Positions 1-8,214 of a stretch of 53,770 nt of DNA are shown here, piece after piece (within the stretch, counting starts at the first letter, position 1; every line of letters starts with the position of its first letter). Position numbers and translations under genes: made by a program. The notes below the pieces were generated by a model. It saw nothing but the letters and a program-made list of their open reading frames with translations. It searched no databases and was not told the origin of the DNA. The DNA comes from Parabacteroides goldsteinii (GTDB lineage Bacteria > Bacteroidota > Bacteroidia > Bacteroidales > Tannerellaceae). The stretch is from the NCBI RefSeq assembly GCF_015550595.1, contig NZ_JADNBB010000033.1, forward strand, positions 1 to 53,770. Reading direction: 5' to 3'.

Positions 1-131
1 TTTGAGCGAAGCGAGTTCGCAGACGACAGCGTAGTTTTTCCCCGGAGCAGCGAAGCCGGTGCAGCCTTGAACTTTTGATTACTTTTCTTTCAAGAGAAAA
101 GTAACATTCAAAACTGTCAAATAATGAATTT
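1..131. repeat. GC-rich intergenic tract with hairpin, possible dispersed repeat
   Basis: No open frame is convincing here. The first 65 bases are GC-rich and unlike the AT-rich leader of the next gene. They are followed by a perfect 10-bp inverted repeat, TTACTTTTCT (79-88) and AGAAAAGTAA (95-104), with a 6-base loop. The mix of a GC-rich block and an A/T hairpin resembles dispersed intergenic repeats of Bacteroidales chromosomes, but I cannot confirm copy number from one window. It could also be the 3' end of a transcript from outside the window. Confidence 0.3.
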
Positions 132-983
132 ATGAAAACAATCTATTTTTTGCTTTTTACTTGTTTCTTCTTTTTTCGTGCGCAAGCTGCCGATAAAATA
201 TATTGTACCGATGAGGACCGTGCTGTCTTTGACCGGTATGTTGCAGAGATGGCCCCAAATAAGTCATTGCCGACCGGGGAACTGATGGTTAAAACGGCCC
301 GTTTTTTCCTGAATGCCCCTTATGTGGCCGCTACTTTGGAAAAGGAACCGGAAGGATTAGTCATCAACCTTCGGGAAATGGATTGTATGACGCTGGTAGA
401 GAATGTCGTCGCATTAACGAGGACTATGCAATCAGCTTCTCCTTCCTTTGAAGAGTTTTGTAAGAATCTGCAAACTCTCCGTTATCGTAACGGGGAAATT
501 CATGATTACGCAGACCGCTTGCATTATACGACAGACTGGATATTTGAGAATCAACGGAAAGGTATCGTGAAAGATGTAACCCGGGAAATCGGAGGGATCT
601 CCCTTCCTGTCAACGTCTCTTTTATGTCGACTCACCCGGACAGTTACAAGCCGTTGAAAGAGAATCCGGCGCTTGTCGCGAAGATCGCCTCCAAAGAAGA
701 GGAAATCAATGCACGCTCTTATTATTATATTCCGGAAACAGATATAGATAAGTTGTCTCCCAGCATCAAAGAGGGCGATATCGTCTGTTTCGTCACTACG
801 ATAAAAGGGCTGGATATATCCCATGTCGGTGTCGTTTGCCGGGTAGGAGAGAAGCTTACTTTTATCCATGCTTCTACAACAGGAAAGAAGGTCATAATCA
901 ATGAAGCCCCTTTGCAGGAGTATGTGGAAGGCATCAAACGGAACAGCGGGATTATGATTGTCCGTCTGCAGGCAAATCATTGA
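132..983 (+). CDS. DUF1460 family secreted amidase-like protein
   Basis: A 283-aa protein with a signal peptide (about residues 1-20, ending AQAA). The family (DUF1460, N-acetylmuramoyl-L-alanine amidase-like, NlpC/P60-like fold) acts on cell-wall peptides in the periplasm or at the cell surface. Visible hallmarks are NAPYVAATLE (61-70), the likely nucleophile Cys85 in REMDCMTLVENV, and a C-terminal SHVGVV segment with a candidate catalytic His followed by FIHAS. Length fits the family. The ATG follows an AT-rich leader with no obvious TAnnTTTG box. It ends just before the convergent DUF5686 gene (the two reading frames overlap by 7 bases), so the neighbour says little about its role. Peptidoglycan-fragment hydrolysis is inferred from the family; the exact bond cleaved cannot be read from the sequence. 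Confidence 0.85.
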   Translation: MKTIYFLLFTCFFFFRAQAADKIYCTDEDRAVFDRYVAEMAPNKSLPTGELMVKTARFFLNAPYVAATLEKEPEGLVINLREMDCMTLVENVVALTRTMQSASPSFEEFCKNLQTLRYRNGEIHDYADRLHYTTDWIFENQRKGIVKDVTREIGGISLPVNVSFMSTHPDSYKPLKENPALVAKIASKEEEINARSYYYIPETDIDKLSPSIKEGDIVCFVTTIKGLDISHVGVVCRVGEKLTFIHASTTGKKVIINEAPLQEYVEGIKRNSGIMIVRLQANH

Positions 984-3166
984 AACAATTCGAAGGCGAA
1001 CTTGACACCGATATTCTGGTACTTCCACCTGTCGAAGCCGGCAAATACGGCAACGTTGAAGATATGGTTACCGAAACCATATCCCACCTCCGTGTAGCTA
1101 GGAAGAACAGGTGTCCAAAGTTGGCTGAAATAAAAACGCTCGGACAAGATATATTTGGACGTCTTTTTCTTGAATAACTGTGATAGGATAAAAGGACTCT
1201 CGTACATCAGGTGCCCCTGTACATATTTGTCGGATGCATTAAACCAGAAACTTCGTAGTTGGTTAAATACGCCTCCGAACTCATCTCCCCATGATTCGGG
1301 GAACTGACGGCGCGAAAAATAACGGAAGTCTGCGAAATAGATCGACTTCGGATTTAGATACATTCCTCCGCTAATATGATAATTCAGCTTTCTGGCCAGT
1401 CCCAAAGGGATGCTTTGATGAATATCAGCCTCTATACGCGCATAATCACCGGTACTCTTGCCTACTCCGGGTATCGCCCGTGCAAACTCGACGGATATGG
1501 TAGGATAGTGGGAATACAGATATTCTTTCCGGTATCCATCCATCCAGTAATACTGCCGGGGAGTATAGGAGATGCCGATAACAGGTGTGAAGTCATGATA
1601 GTTCTCATTGATCAGTTCTTCCACTCCTTCGCCGGGATCTGTTATATTGCTGCCTTTTTTCACCGGGATACGGCGGTGGTAGGTGACACCGGCCCAGAGT
1701 TGAAAACCGTTGAACAGTTCTATGTTATTACGTATTTCAGCATAGTAATGTTTGAAATACTCGAGATTCAGGTCATCGAAGTTGAACGATGAGTCTTTGA
1801 GTTGTTCGTTGATATCTTTCATGATAGCCGACGAATAACTTTGGTTTCCGTTACCGACTGAAATACTGAGTATACCTTTCTTTTCGGGTTGGTATTCCCA
1901 GTCACCGTTTACGCTGAAAAATACTTCTTTCCTTTTGAACACGAAACCGACATCCGGGCGGAAACGAAGCTGGCGGTCTTTGTCGAATGTTTTACTGATT
2001 CGCAGACGTTGCCTGTACGTGATACCGTTGTGTCCGGAGTAACCCAGCTGGAACGGATTGAATATGCCCGAATATTTGAGACGGGTCGTCTTGTAGTCCA
2101 TGCTGATCGTGTTGGTGAACTTTTCCGTCAGTTTCAGGTACTTGGTGATATTGGCGGTATCCGTTTCCTGTTCATTTTTCTTCTCCTTCTCGGCTATCAG
2201 GTAGAGTCTTTCCTCATCCGGAGTGAGTGGCAGGTCGCGTTCCTTGTTCCAAAATGCCGTATCGGTGATAATGGGGACGGTATCGGAAGAAAGCTTGTAG
2301 TACCCGGTAAGGTCGAGTGACTTCCATTTCTTACTTTCATTATCTTCTTCCACCCATTCGATTGCGTTGTATTTAAACGAAGAATGATAGCTGGTGGCGA
2401 TAGCATTACCCAATACATGGTAACGCAGGAACAGGCTAGCCTTGTCCGGAAGGATGAACCGGCGGTAATCCCTCCCGAATGTCATTACCAGGTTGAACTC
2501 AGCAAAGTCGAATCGACCGTTCACATCTATCTTATCGATGATCCATGACTTGTCGCGGATATACAGATCCCCGCAAATCAGCTTCTGGCTCCACAGCTTA
2601 GGCATGAACCGTATCTTGTAGATCTTTATGCCGGTCGTGTCGGAGACTTCCTCGAGATTGAAGGAGTAAAATTTGGATGCGTTTTGAGTCATGGGCGTAA
2701 TGATTCCTTCATTGTAGATCGTCGAAGAATATACATTCAGGTTGAGGAAGCCCAAAGCCTCCTGTTGTTTTTTACTGTTGGGGATACTATTCCCGTTCAC
2801 TGCCTGGAAATTGTGTTGGAAGCTGTTCGGAGCATTGAACTTTGAATGACTTACCATCTCGAAGATCATGTCTTTGTTTTTTCTGTCGACAGGGAAAAGA
2901 TGATGCCCGAAGCGTAACAGAAAGTTGTGTTTGAGTATTTCCGTGCGCCCTTTAATGTATATCTCCGCTTCGTATTTTGACAGGACGTGCTGGTATTTTT
3001 CAGCGTTCCTAATCACTTCTTTCATAATGGAGTCGGCTCTTACGGACGACTCTGTTTTCTCTTTTGAGTCGGGCAGCAACTTACTTCTATAGCCACTTTC
3101 CGGTTTGGCGAAAGCAGTTATAGTAAACAAAATCAGAGCAAATATCAAAACGTATCTTTTCAACAA
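977..3166 (-). CDS. DUF5686 family outer-membrane-associated protein
   Basis: A large Bacteroidetes protein of about 729 aa, DUF5686 family, with an N-terminal signal peptide and a C-terminal half of alternating aromatic beta strands ending in a Phe-rich tail, as in outer-membrane barrels. It lacks the N-terminal CarboxypepD_reg-like domain that many relatives carry. The frame stays open to an ATG at 3265, but I prefer the TTG at 3166. The signal peptide (LLKRYVLIFALILFTITAFA) starts exactly there, a GGGGTGAT purine tract precedes it, and a minus-strand TACGTTTG promoter box (3186-3193) lies inside the longer version. The gene is divergent from the Crp/Fnr regulator and converges on the DUF1460 gene. 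Its function is unknown. Confidence 0.85.
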   Translation of the reverse strand: MLKRYVLIFALILFTITAFAKPESGYRSKLLPDSKEKTESSVRADSIMKEVIRNAEKYQHVLSKYEAEIYIKGRTEILKHNFLLRFGHHLFPVDRKNKDMIFEMVSHSKFNAPNSFQHNFQAVNGNSIPNSKKQQEALGFLNLNVYSSTIYNEGIITPMTQNASKFYSFNLEEVSDTTGIKIYKIRFMPKLWSQKLICGDLYIRDKSWIIDKIDVNGRFDFAEFNLVMTFGRDYRRFILPDKASLFLRYHVLGNAIATSYHSSFKYNAIEWVEEDNESKKWKSLDLTGYYKLSSDTVPIITDTAFWNKERDLPLTPDEERLYLIAEKEKKNEQETDTANITKYLKLTEKFTNTISMDYKTTRLKYSGIFNPFQLGYSGHNGITYRQRLRISKTFDKDRQLRFRPDVGFVFKRKEVFFSVNGDWEYQPEKKGILSISVGNGNQSYSSAIMKDINEQLKDSSFNFDDLNLEYFKHYYAEIRNNIELFNGFQLWAGVTYHRRIPVKKGSNITDPGEGVEELINENYHDFTPVIGISYTPRQYYWMDGYRKEYLYSHYPTISVEFARAIPGVGKSTGDYARIEADIHQSIPLGLARKLNYHISGGMYLNPKSIYFADFRYFSRRQFPESWGDEFGGVFNQLRSFWFNASDKYVQGHLMYESPFILSQLFKKKTSKYILSERFYFSQLWTPVLPSYTEVGYGFGNHIFNVAVFAGFDRWKYQNIGVKFAFELFQ

Positions 3167-3185
3167 ATTATCACCCCTTTTGCTA

Positions 3186-3193
3186 CAAACGTA
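3186..3193 (-). promoter_or_regulatory. -7 promoter element (TACGTTTG) for the DUF5686 gene
   Basis: Matches the Bacteroidetes primary-sigma -7 consensus TAnnTTTG on the minus strand, about 20 nt before the TTG start at 3166. I see no clear TTTG -33 element. It supports the short start for the downstream gene. Confidence 0.5.
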
Positions 3194-3289
3194 ACGAATA
3201 AAATTTGAATTAGTAGTAAAAGAAAGTAAAATGTAATTGAAAATACAATTTATCGTATTAAACATTTTATTAATTCAAAAGAAAAGTTG

Positions 3290-3297
3290 TACATTTG
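3290..3297 (+). promoter_or_regulatory. -7 promoter element (TACATTTG) for the Crp/Fnr gene
   Basis: Perfect TAnnTTTG match, 28 nt upstream of the GTG start at 3326. The -33 region is only T-rich, without an exact TTTG. With the box at 3186-3193 it forms a divergent promoter pair. Confidence 0.55.
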
Positions 3298-3325
3298 TGC
3301 TTCATAAGTATGTTATAAAACAGTC

Positions 3326-4027
3326 GTGGTTAAACAACAAAAAGAAGAGGTCGATCTATCGGCCAGTTTGGCAGAAGTATGGAGAGTACTGACCGACAAA
3401 GAGCGGGAGATTCTCCGTAATAATTCGACGATCCAGCATTTCAAACGTAACGAGTTGATATATTGCGAGGGCGACGAACCAAGGGACATGATGTGCTTAC
3501 TAAAAGGTAAGGTGAAGATTTTTAAAGAAGGAGTTGGCGGTAGAAGCCAGATTATCCGTATGATCAAGCCTGTGCAATATTTTGGTTATCGCGCAAACTT
3601 TGCTCAGGAAAACTATTTGACGAATGCTTCTGCGTTCGAAGCATCTTCGGTTTGCCTGATACCGATGACGGTTGTTACCGAATTGTTAATGGGTAACCCG
3701 CATCTGGCCATGTTCTTTATCCGTCAGCTATCGTTCGACTTGGGAGTTGCGGACGAACGTACCGTGAACCTTACGCAGAAACATATCCGGGGTCGTCTGG
3801 CAGAATCTTTGTTATTCCTGAAAGACAGTTATGGATTGGAAGAGGATGGTGCTACCTTGAGTATCTACCTGTCTCGTGAAGATCTCGCTAATTTGTCGAA
3901 CATGACTACTTCCAATGCCATCCGGACACTGTCCACATTTGTCTCTGAACGTATCATCGCTATCGACGGACGTAAGATCAAGTTGATAGATGACGACAAG
4001 CTTAGAAAGATAAGTAAAATGGGATAA
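3326..4027 (+). CDS. Crp/Fnr family transcriptional regulator
   Basis: A 233-aa regulator with an N-terminal cyclic-nucleotide-binding-like beta roll (about 15-130, with YCEGDEPRDMMCLLKGKVKIF) and a C-terminal winged helix (about 150-225). The DNA-recognition helix lies around SREDLANLSNMTTSNAIRTL. There is no N-terminal Cys cluster, so it is not an Fnr-type Fe-S oxygen sensor, and the canonical cAMP-binding Arg-Ser signature is not evident; the ligand is unknown. The start is GTG: the ATG just upstream (3310) runs into a stop after one codon. It is monocistronic, with its own promoter box and a strong terminator right after the stop. It is divergent from the DUF5686 gene, which it might control by position. 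Confidence 0.85.
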   Translation: MVKQQKEEVDLSASLAEVWRVLTDKEREILRNNSTIQHFKRNELIYCEGDEPRDMMCLLKGKVKIFKEGVGGRSQIIRMIKPVQYFGYRANFAQENYLTNASAFEASSVCLIPMTVVTELLMGNPHLAMFFIRQLSFDLGVADERTVNLTQKHIRGRLAESLLFLKDSYGLEEDGATLSIYLSREDLANLSNMTTSNAIRTLSTFVSERIIAIDGRKIKLIDDDKLRKISKMG

Positions 4028-4060
4028 TAAGGATCAGGACTTTTGAAAATATAAAAGAGA

Positions 4061-4092
4061 GGGGGCTTTCGGTAAACGGAAGCCCCTTTTTG
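4061..4092 (+). terminator. Rho-independent terminator of the Crp/Fnr gene
   Basis: A stem GGGGCTTTCG / CGGAAGCCCC (one G-T wobble) with a GTAAA loop is followed by a T run. It sits between the convergent Crp/Fnr gene and kdsA. An A-rich tract on the other side could let it also work for kdsA. Confidence 0.8.
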
Positions 4093-4111
4093 TTATGGGT
4101 AAGCGGTCTCT

Positions 4112-4915
4112 TTATCTGATAGCTTCGCGGATACGTATCAAACGTGTCAATAGGCCTTCCAGTAAATCCAACTGTAACATGTTGGCTCCGTCGGATTTGG
4201 CTTTCGAAGGTTCCGGATGGGTTTCGATAAACAGTCCGTCGGTTCCTACGGCGATGGCGGCTTTAGCTATTGTTTCTATCAATGCGGGCAGGCCACCTGT
4301 TACACCTGAAGTCTGGTTAGGTTGTTGCAACGAGTGGGTTACGTCCATGATAACCGGGTAACCGAATGTCTGCATTTCAGGGATACCCCGGTAGTCGACT
4401 ACCAGGTCGGTATAACCGAAGGTGGTTCCCCGTTCCGTAATCATCACGTTGTCGTTGCCTGCATCGGCCACTTTCTGTACGGCGAATTGCATGGCTCCCG
4501 GCGAAAGGAATTGTCCTTTCTTTATATTGACTATCTTTCCGGTCTTCGCTGCTGCCACCAACAGGTCGGTCTGACGGCACAGGAAGGCTGGGATTTGCAG
4601 TACATCCACATATTCGGCAGCCATCGCTGCTTCGTGTGTTTCGTGGATATCCGTTACGGTAGGGATATTGAATGTTTCGCCTACTTTATGTAGTATCTTC
4701 AACGCTTTCTCGTCGCCGATACCGGTAAATGAATCCAGCCGTGAACGGTTTGCTTTGCGGTATGAGCCTTTAAAGACATAGGGTATGTTTAATTTTTCAG
4801 TAATCCCCACTACCTTTTCGGCGATACGCAGAGCCATTTCTTCTCCTTCTATCACGCAGGGGCCGGCCATCAGGAAGAAATTATCCCCTTTATTTAAATC
4901 GTTAATTGTTACCAT
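4112..4915 (-). CDS. kdsA: 3-deoxy-8-phosphooctulonate synthase (KDO-8-P synthase)
   Basis: A 267-aa KdsA that condenses phosphoenolpyruvate with arabinose-5-phosphate to KDO-8-phosphate for lipopolysaccharide inner core synthesis in the cytoplasm. Visible family signatures are LMAGPCVIEGEE (15-26), FKGSYRKANRS, GSPGAM-like LSPGAMQFA, ITERGTTFGY, and MDVTHSLQQPNQ. Cys20 in AGPC occupies the place of the metal-ligand Cys of metal-dependent (Aquifex-type) enzymes, where metal-independent E. coli KdsA has Asn, so this is probably a metal-dependent enzyme. It starts 9 nt after the miaA stop and is likely co-transcribed with it. Confidence 0.96.
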   Translation of the reverse strand: MVTINDLNKGDNFFLMAGPCVIEGEEMALRIAEKVVGITEKLNIPYVFKGSYRKANRSRLDSFTGIGDEKALKILHKVGETFNIPTVTDIHETHEAAMAAEYVDVLQIPAFLCRQTDLLVAAAKTGKIVNIKKGQFLSPGAMQFAVQKVADAGNDNVMITERGTTFGYTDLVVDYRGIPEMQTFGYPVIMDVTHSLQQPNQTSGVTGGLPALIETIAKAAIAVGTDGLFIETHPEPSKAKSDGANMLQLDLLEGLLTRLIRIREAIR

Positions 4916-4924
4916 ATTTATTCG

Positions 4925-5851
4925 TTACTCCTTATTTCTGTTTAGTAATTCAATTGTCTTCTCTATTTTCTCTTCGGTTGGCAGGGTTGCTTCGATCCAG
5001 TGGATAGTGCATCCCCGGCGTTCCATACCACGGAACCAGGTCATCTGCCGTTTGGCAAACTGATGGATGGCTATCTCTAGTTGTGAAACCATTTCTTCAT
5101 AGGAAAGTTCACCTATAATATATAAGGTAAGGAACTTGTACTCGAGGCCATAATAGATCAGGTCGTCCGGTTTGACCCCCGATTCGATGATTCTTTTTAC
5201 CTCGTCCACCATGCCTTCGTCGAGACGGGCACGCAGTCGTCTGGAAATCTTTTCCCGGCGAAGCTCCCGGTCGATATTTATACCGATGATAAGGCTGTCG
5301 ATCGGATCGTATTCGTTTGTTTCCGGCGACTGTACCTTGTAAAACTCTTCTATTTCTATCGCCCGGATGGCTCTTTGGGCAGAATCTACATCCGTTTTGT
5401 TGTGCAAAACCTTGTAAGTAGCCAATATCTGCTCCAGTTCCGGCAGCGATTTCTCTTTCAGCGACTCGCGGAGTTCCGGATTTTGGGGAACGTCTAGCAG
5501 TTTATAACCTTTCAATACGGCTTCGATGTACATACCTGTGCCACCGCAGAGGATAGGCAATTTCCCTTTTTGCCGTATCTCTTCGTAAGCGCGGAAGAAA
5601 TCGTGCTGGTATTCGAAGACGTTGTATTTGTATCCCGGGTCACAGATATCGATCAGGTGATAGGGGACGGGCTTCCCGGCGACGGTATAATCGGCTAGGT
5701 CTTTTCCCGTGCCTATATCCATGCCACGATAGATCTGGCGGGAATCGGCGCTGATTATTTCCGTATCCAGCCGGTCGGCCAGGGCTGCGGCAAAAGGAGT
5801 TTTACCGGAAGCGGTCGGCCCAAGTATGGTAATAAGTTGATATGTTCTCAT
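4925..5851 (-). CDS. miaA: tRNA dimethylallyltransferase
   Basis: A 308-aa MiaA that adds a dimethylallyl group to A37 of tRNAs reading UNN codons. It shows a P-loop GPTASGKT (11-18), the ISADSRQIYRGMDIGTGK segment that binds substrate, and LCGGTGMYIEAVLKG. The frame extends to a TTG at 5869, but the ATG at 5851 (MRTYQL) fits the family N terminus. The TTG would lie upstream of the probable promoter box at 5859-5866. It sits downstream of gap, across a terminator, and upstream of kdsA with a 9-nt gap, suggesting a miaA-kdsA transcript. Confidence 0.95.
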   Translation of the reverse strand: MRTYQLITILGPTASGKTPFAAALADRLDTEIISADSRQIYRGMDIGTGKDLADYTVAGKPVPYHLIDICDPGYKYNVFEYQHDFFRAYEEIRQKGKLPILCGGTGMYIEAVLKGYKLLDVPQNPELRESLKEKSLPELEQILATYKVLHNKTDVDSAQRAIRAIEIEEFYKVQSPETNEYDPIDSLIIGINIDRELRREKISRRLRARLDEGMVDEVKRIIESGVKPDDLIYYGLEYKFLTLYIIGELSYEEMVSQLEIAIHQFAKRQMTWFRGMERRGCTIHWIEATLPTEEKIEKTIELLNRNKE

Positions 5852-5858
5852 CTTAGTG

Positions 5859-5866
5859 CAAAGATA
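5859..5866 (-). promoter_or_regulatory. -7 promoter element (TATCTTTG) before miaA
   Basis: TAnnTTTG match on the minus strand only 7 nt before the miaA ATG (5851) and directly after the T tract of the gap terminator. If used, transcription would begin within a few bases of the start codon. No -33 TTTG is visible. Confidence 0.4.
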
Positions 5867-5867
5867 C

Positions 5868-5900
5868 AAAAAAAGCCGTCCCCTTTATAGAGGACGGCTT
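5868..5900 (-). terminator. Rho-independent terminator of gap
   Basis: On the minus strand a perfect 9-bp stem AAGCCGTCC / GGACGGCTT (5892-5900 with 5873-5881) is followed by seven T. It lies 24 nt after the gap stop and ends at the miaA promoter box. Confidence 0.85.
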
Positions 5901-5923
5901 CCATATACTGATTTGTATTTTGA

Positions 5924-6946
<1,023 letters not shown>

Positions 6947-6972
6947 TTATTAAAAATATTACGTAAAATCAT

Positions 6973-7056
6973 TTAACAGCCACAAGGAGTAGCACACGAA
7001 ACCAACATCACGAGCATTGATATAAATGCGATCAAAAGAGAAATAGTATGTTTCAT
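6973..7056 (-). CDS. 27-aa putative lipopeptide with Cys-rich tail, upstream of gap
   Basis: An ORF too short for routine gene calling. It starts ATG at 7056 and ends TAA at 6973, and codes for MKHTISLLIAFISMLVMLVS followed by CATPCGC. It looks like a complete miniature lipoprotein precursor: a basic start, a hydrophobic core of about 16 residues and a lipobox-like LVSC with Cys21. After cleavage only seven residues remain, three of them Cys. A perfect -7 box TACATTTG lies 26 nt upstream. The same transcript would run into gap, 47 nt downstream, so it could be a leader peptide, a tiny secreted lipopeptide or chance. I know of no named family that it matches. Confidence 0.5.
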   Translation of the reverse strand: MKHTISLLIAFISMLVMLVSCATPCGC

Positions 7057-7081
7057 TATTTATCCTTGTTTTTAACGACTG

Positions 7082-7089
7082 CAAATGTA
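7082..7089 (-). promoter_or_regulatory. -7 promoter element (TACATTTG) for the small ORF and gap
   Basis: Perfect TAnnTTTG on the minus strand, 26 nt before the 27-codon ORF and 157 nt before gap. It is the best promoter candidate for gap in this interval. The upstream -33 is weak. Confidence 0.55.
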
Positions 7090-7162
7090 GTCATGTTTTT
7101 TCTATTTTACATTTATTATGGAGAGAAAAATATGCCCTCTAACATAAATTAATTGTTAGCGG

Positions 7163-7558
7163 TCATTTCTTTTTCTTGAATAATAAGCCTGTAAACCAGC
7201 TTTGCGCCTTTCTGATTCCCCAAGTCAGTAGAAAAGGTCTCACAACGTCCCATGCTACCGGGAGAAGACCTTGTGCTATACTCAAATAATCGGAGAAACC
7301 GATCGGGGTGGCGGGTTGAATAGGCGAAGCCGCCGGCTCGGAAGGATCTGTCTTTTTTGATTTAGTGTTCGGGAAAAGTAAAGCAGTAAAACCGGAAATC
7401 AACAGACTTCCTGCATTTTCCTGTATATAGGAAAAATCCTCATTCAGTTTTTGTTCCTGCATGACGCATTGCCTCCGGATCCGTTCTTTATCAGAAATCA
7501 GCTTCTCCAGTGGTGTCAGTGGCTTGTTTTGTATCTGTTGCATCGTCTTTTTCGTCAT
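7163..7558 (-). CDS. Conserved-type hypothetical membrane-associated protein, last gene of YtxH cassette
   Basis: A 131-aa protein I cannot assign to a named family. It starts with a charged, coiled-coil-like segment (about 15-50, PLTPLEKLISDKERIRR). A short hydrophobic stretch follows (SLLISGFTALLF, about 51-62), then a Pro/Ala-rich linker, a second weakly hydrophobic segment (about 95-113) and a Lys tail KKKK. Its start (7558, or Met6 at 7543) overlaps the 3' end of the holin-like gene by 68 or 53 nt, which implies translational coupling or a mis-set start; no later Met fits well. It is the third gene of a cassette with YtxH and the holin-like protein, suggesting a shared envelope role. Confidence 0.65.
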   Translation of the reverse strand: MTKKTMQQIQNKPLTPLEKLISDKERIRRQCVMQEQKLNEDFSYIQENAGSLLISGFTALLFPNTKSKKTDPSEPAASPIQPATPIGFSDYLSIAQGLLPVAWDVVRPFLLTWGIRKAQSWFTGLLFKKKK

Positions 7559-7898
7559 TACTGTTTAATGCTGCAATCACTACGTTCAATACTGTATTGC
7601 AGATTCTACCTTTGTTCATTATAATGAGCCCGATCAATAGGAGATATAATACTGCCACAAAAGCAAATCCGGATCCCATGGAGCCGAAGATATCACCCAT
7701 AAAGAACCCTAAAGCCAGGAATATGAACAGGATGGCAAAGAAAGCCAGGAACAATAAAATTAAGCCATACGAAAGAACCGCGATCAATTGTCCGCTTCTC
7801 TCGTATGTGCTTAACTTTAAAAGTTCAAGCTTTAACTCTACATAAGCTGAAACGTCATCCTTCAGCTCATGAAAGATTTTTCCTGAATCTTTTTCCAT
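7491..7898 (-). CDS. Phage-holin-superfamily-like membrane protein (holin-X type), chromosomal
   Basis: A 135-aa protein with an amphipathic N-terminal helix (DVSAYVELKLELLKLSTYER, about 15-34) and two strong transmembrane segments (about 41-67 and 76-95), then an acidic Asp/Thr-rich tail. This matches the so-called holin-X / phage holin superfamily III found in many Bacteroidetes as a housekeeping membrane protein. Nothing phage-like surrounds it. It lies 6 nt after the ytxH-like gene and overlaps the next one, so the three probably form an operon. Function is unknown; lysis is not implied. Confidence 0.75.
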   Translation of the reverse strand: MEKDSGKIFHELKDDVSAYVELKLELLKLSTYERSGQLIAVLSYGLILLFLAFFAILFIFLALGFFMGDIFGSMGSGFAFVAVLYLLLIGLIIMNKGRICNTVLNVVIAALNSNDEKDDATDTKQATDTTGEADF

Positions 7899-7904
7899 AA
7901 ATGT

Positions 7905-8126
7905 TTATTCGGCTACGATTTCTTCGGTAGCTTTTACAACTTCAGTTTTACCTTCTTTGTACTTGGCGAGAGCGGAATTAAAGCCTTCTTTTACTTTTCC
8001 AACTACACCGTTCAATTCTTCCAGTAACTGTTCTCTCTTATCGGTAGCTGCCAGATATCCAACTGCTGCACCAACTGCTGCACCAACTACCAAACCTAGT
8101 AATAATTTAGAATCTACATTTTTCAT
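7905..8126 (-). CDS. YtxH domain-containing small membrane protein
   Basis: A 73-aa protein with one N-terminal transmembrane segment rich in Gly/Ala (LLLGLVVGAAVGAAVGYLAA, about 8-27), followed by an amphipathic Lys/Glu helix, as in YtxH (gas-vesicle-like/stress) proteins. It is first in a three-gene minus-strand cassette. It may tie an envelope stress function to the membrane; this is inference from family and neighbours. Confidence 0.8.
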   Translation of the reverse strand: MKNVDSKLLLGLVVGAAVGAAVGYLAATDKREQLLEELNGVVGKVKEGFNSALAKYKEGKTEVVKATEEIVAE

Positions 8127-8214
8127 AACTCTTACATTTAAATGTGTCTACTAAAATAACGCTTTTCTTTGGATGATAGTTTACTTCTGCATTAACTTTT
8201 ACTGTTAAATAAAG

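Noticed and set aside
3167-3265. N-terminal extension of the DUF5686 protein to the ATG at 3265
   Set aside because: The extra 33 residues precede the signal peptide, are AT-rich filler and contain the likely promoter.
7491-7898. Holin-like gene as sign of a prophage
   Set aside because: No capsid, terminase, integrase or lysin gene nearby; the gene sits in a YtxH-type cassette common in Bacteroidetes chromosomes.
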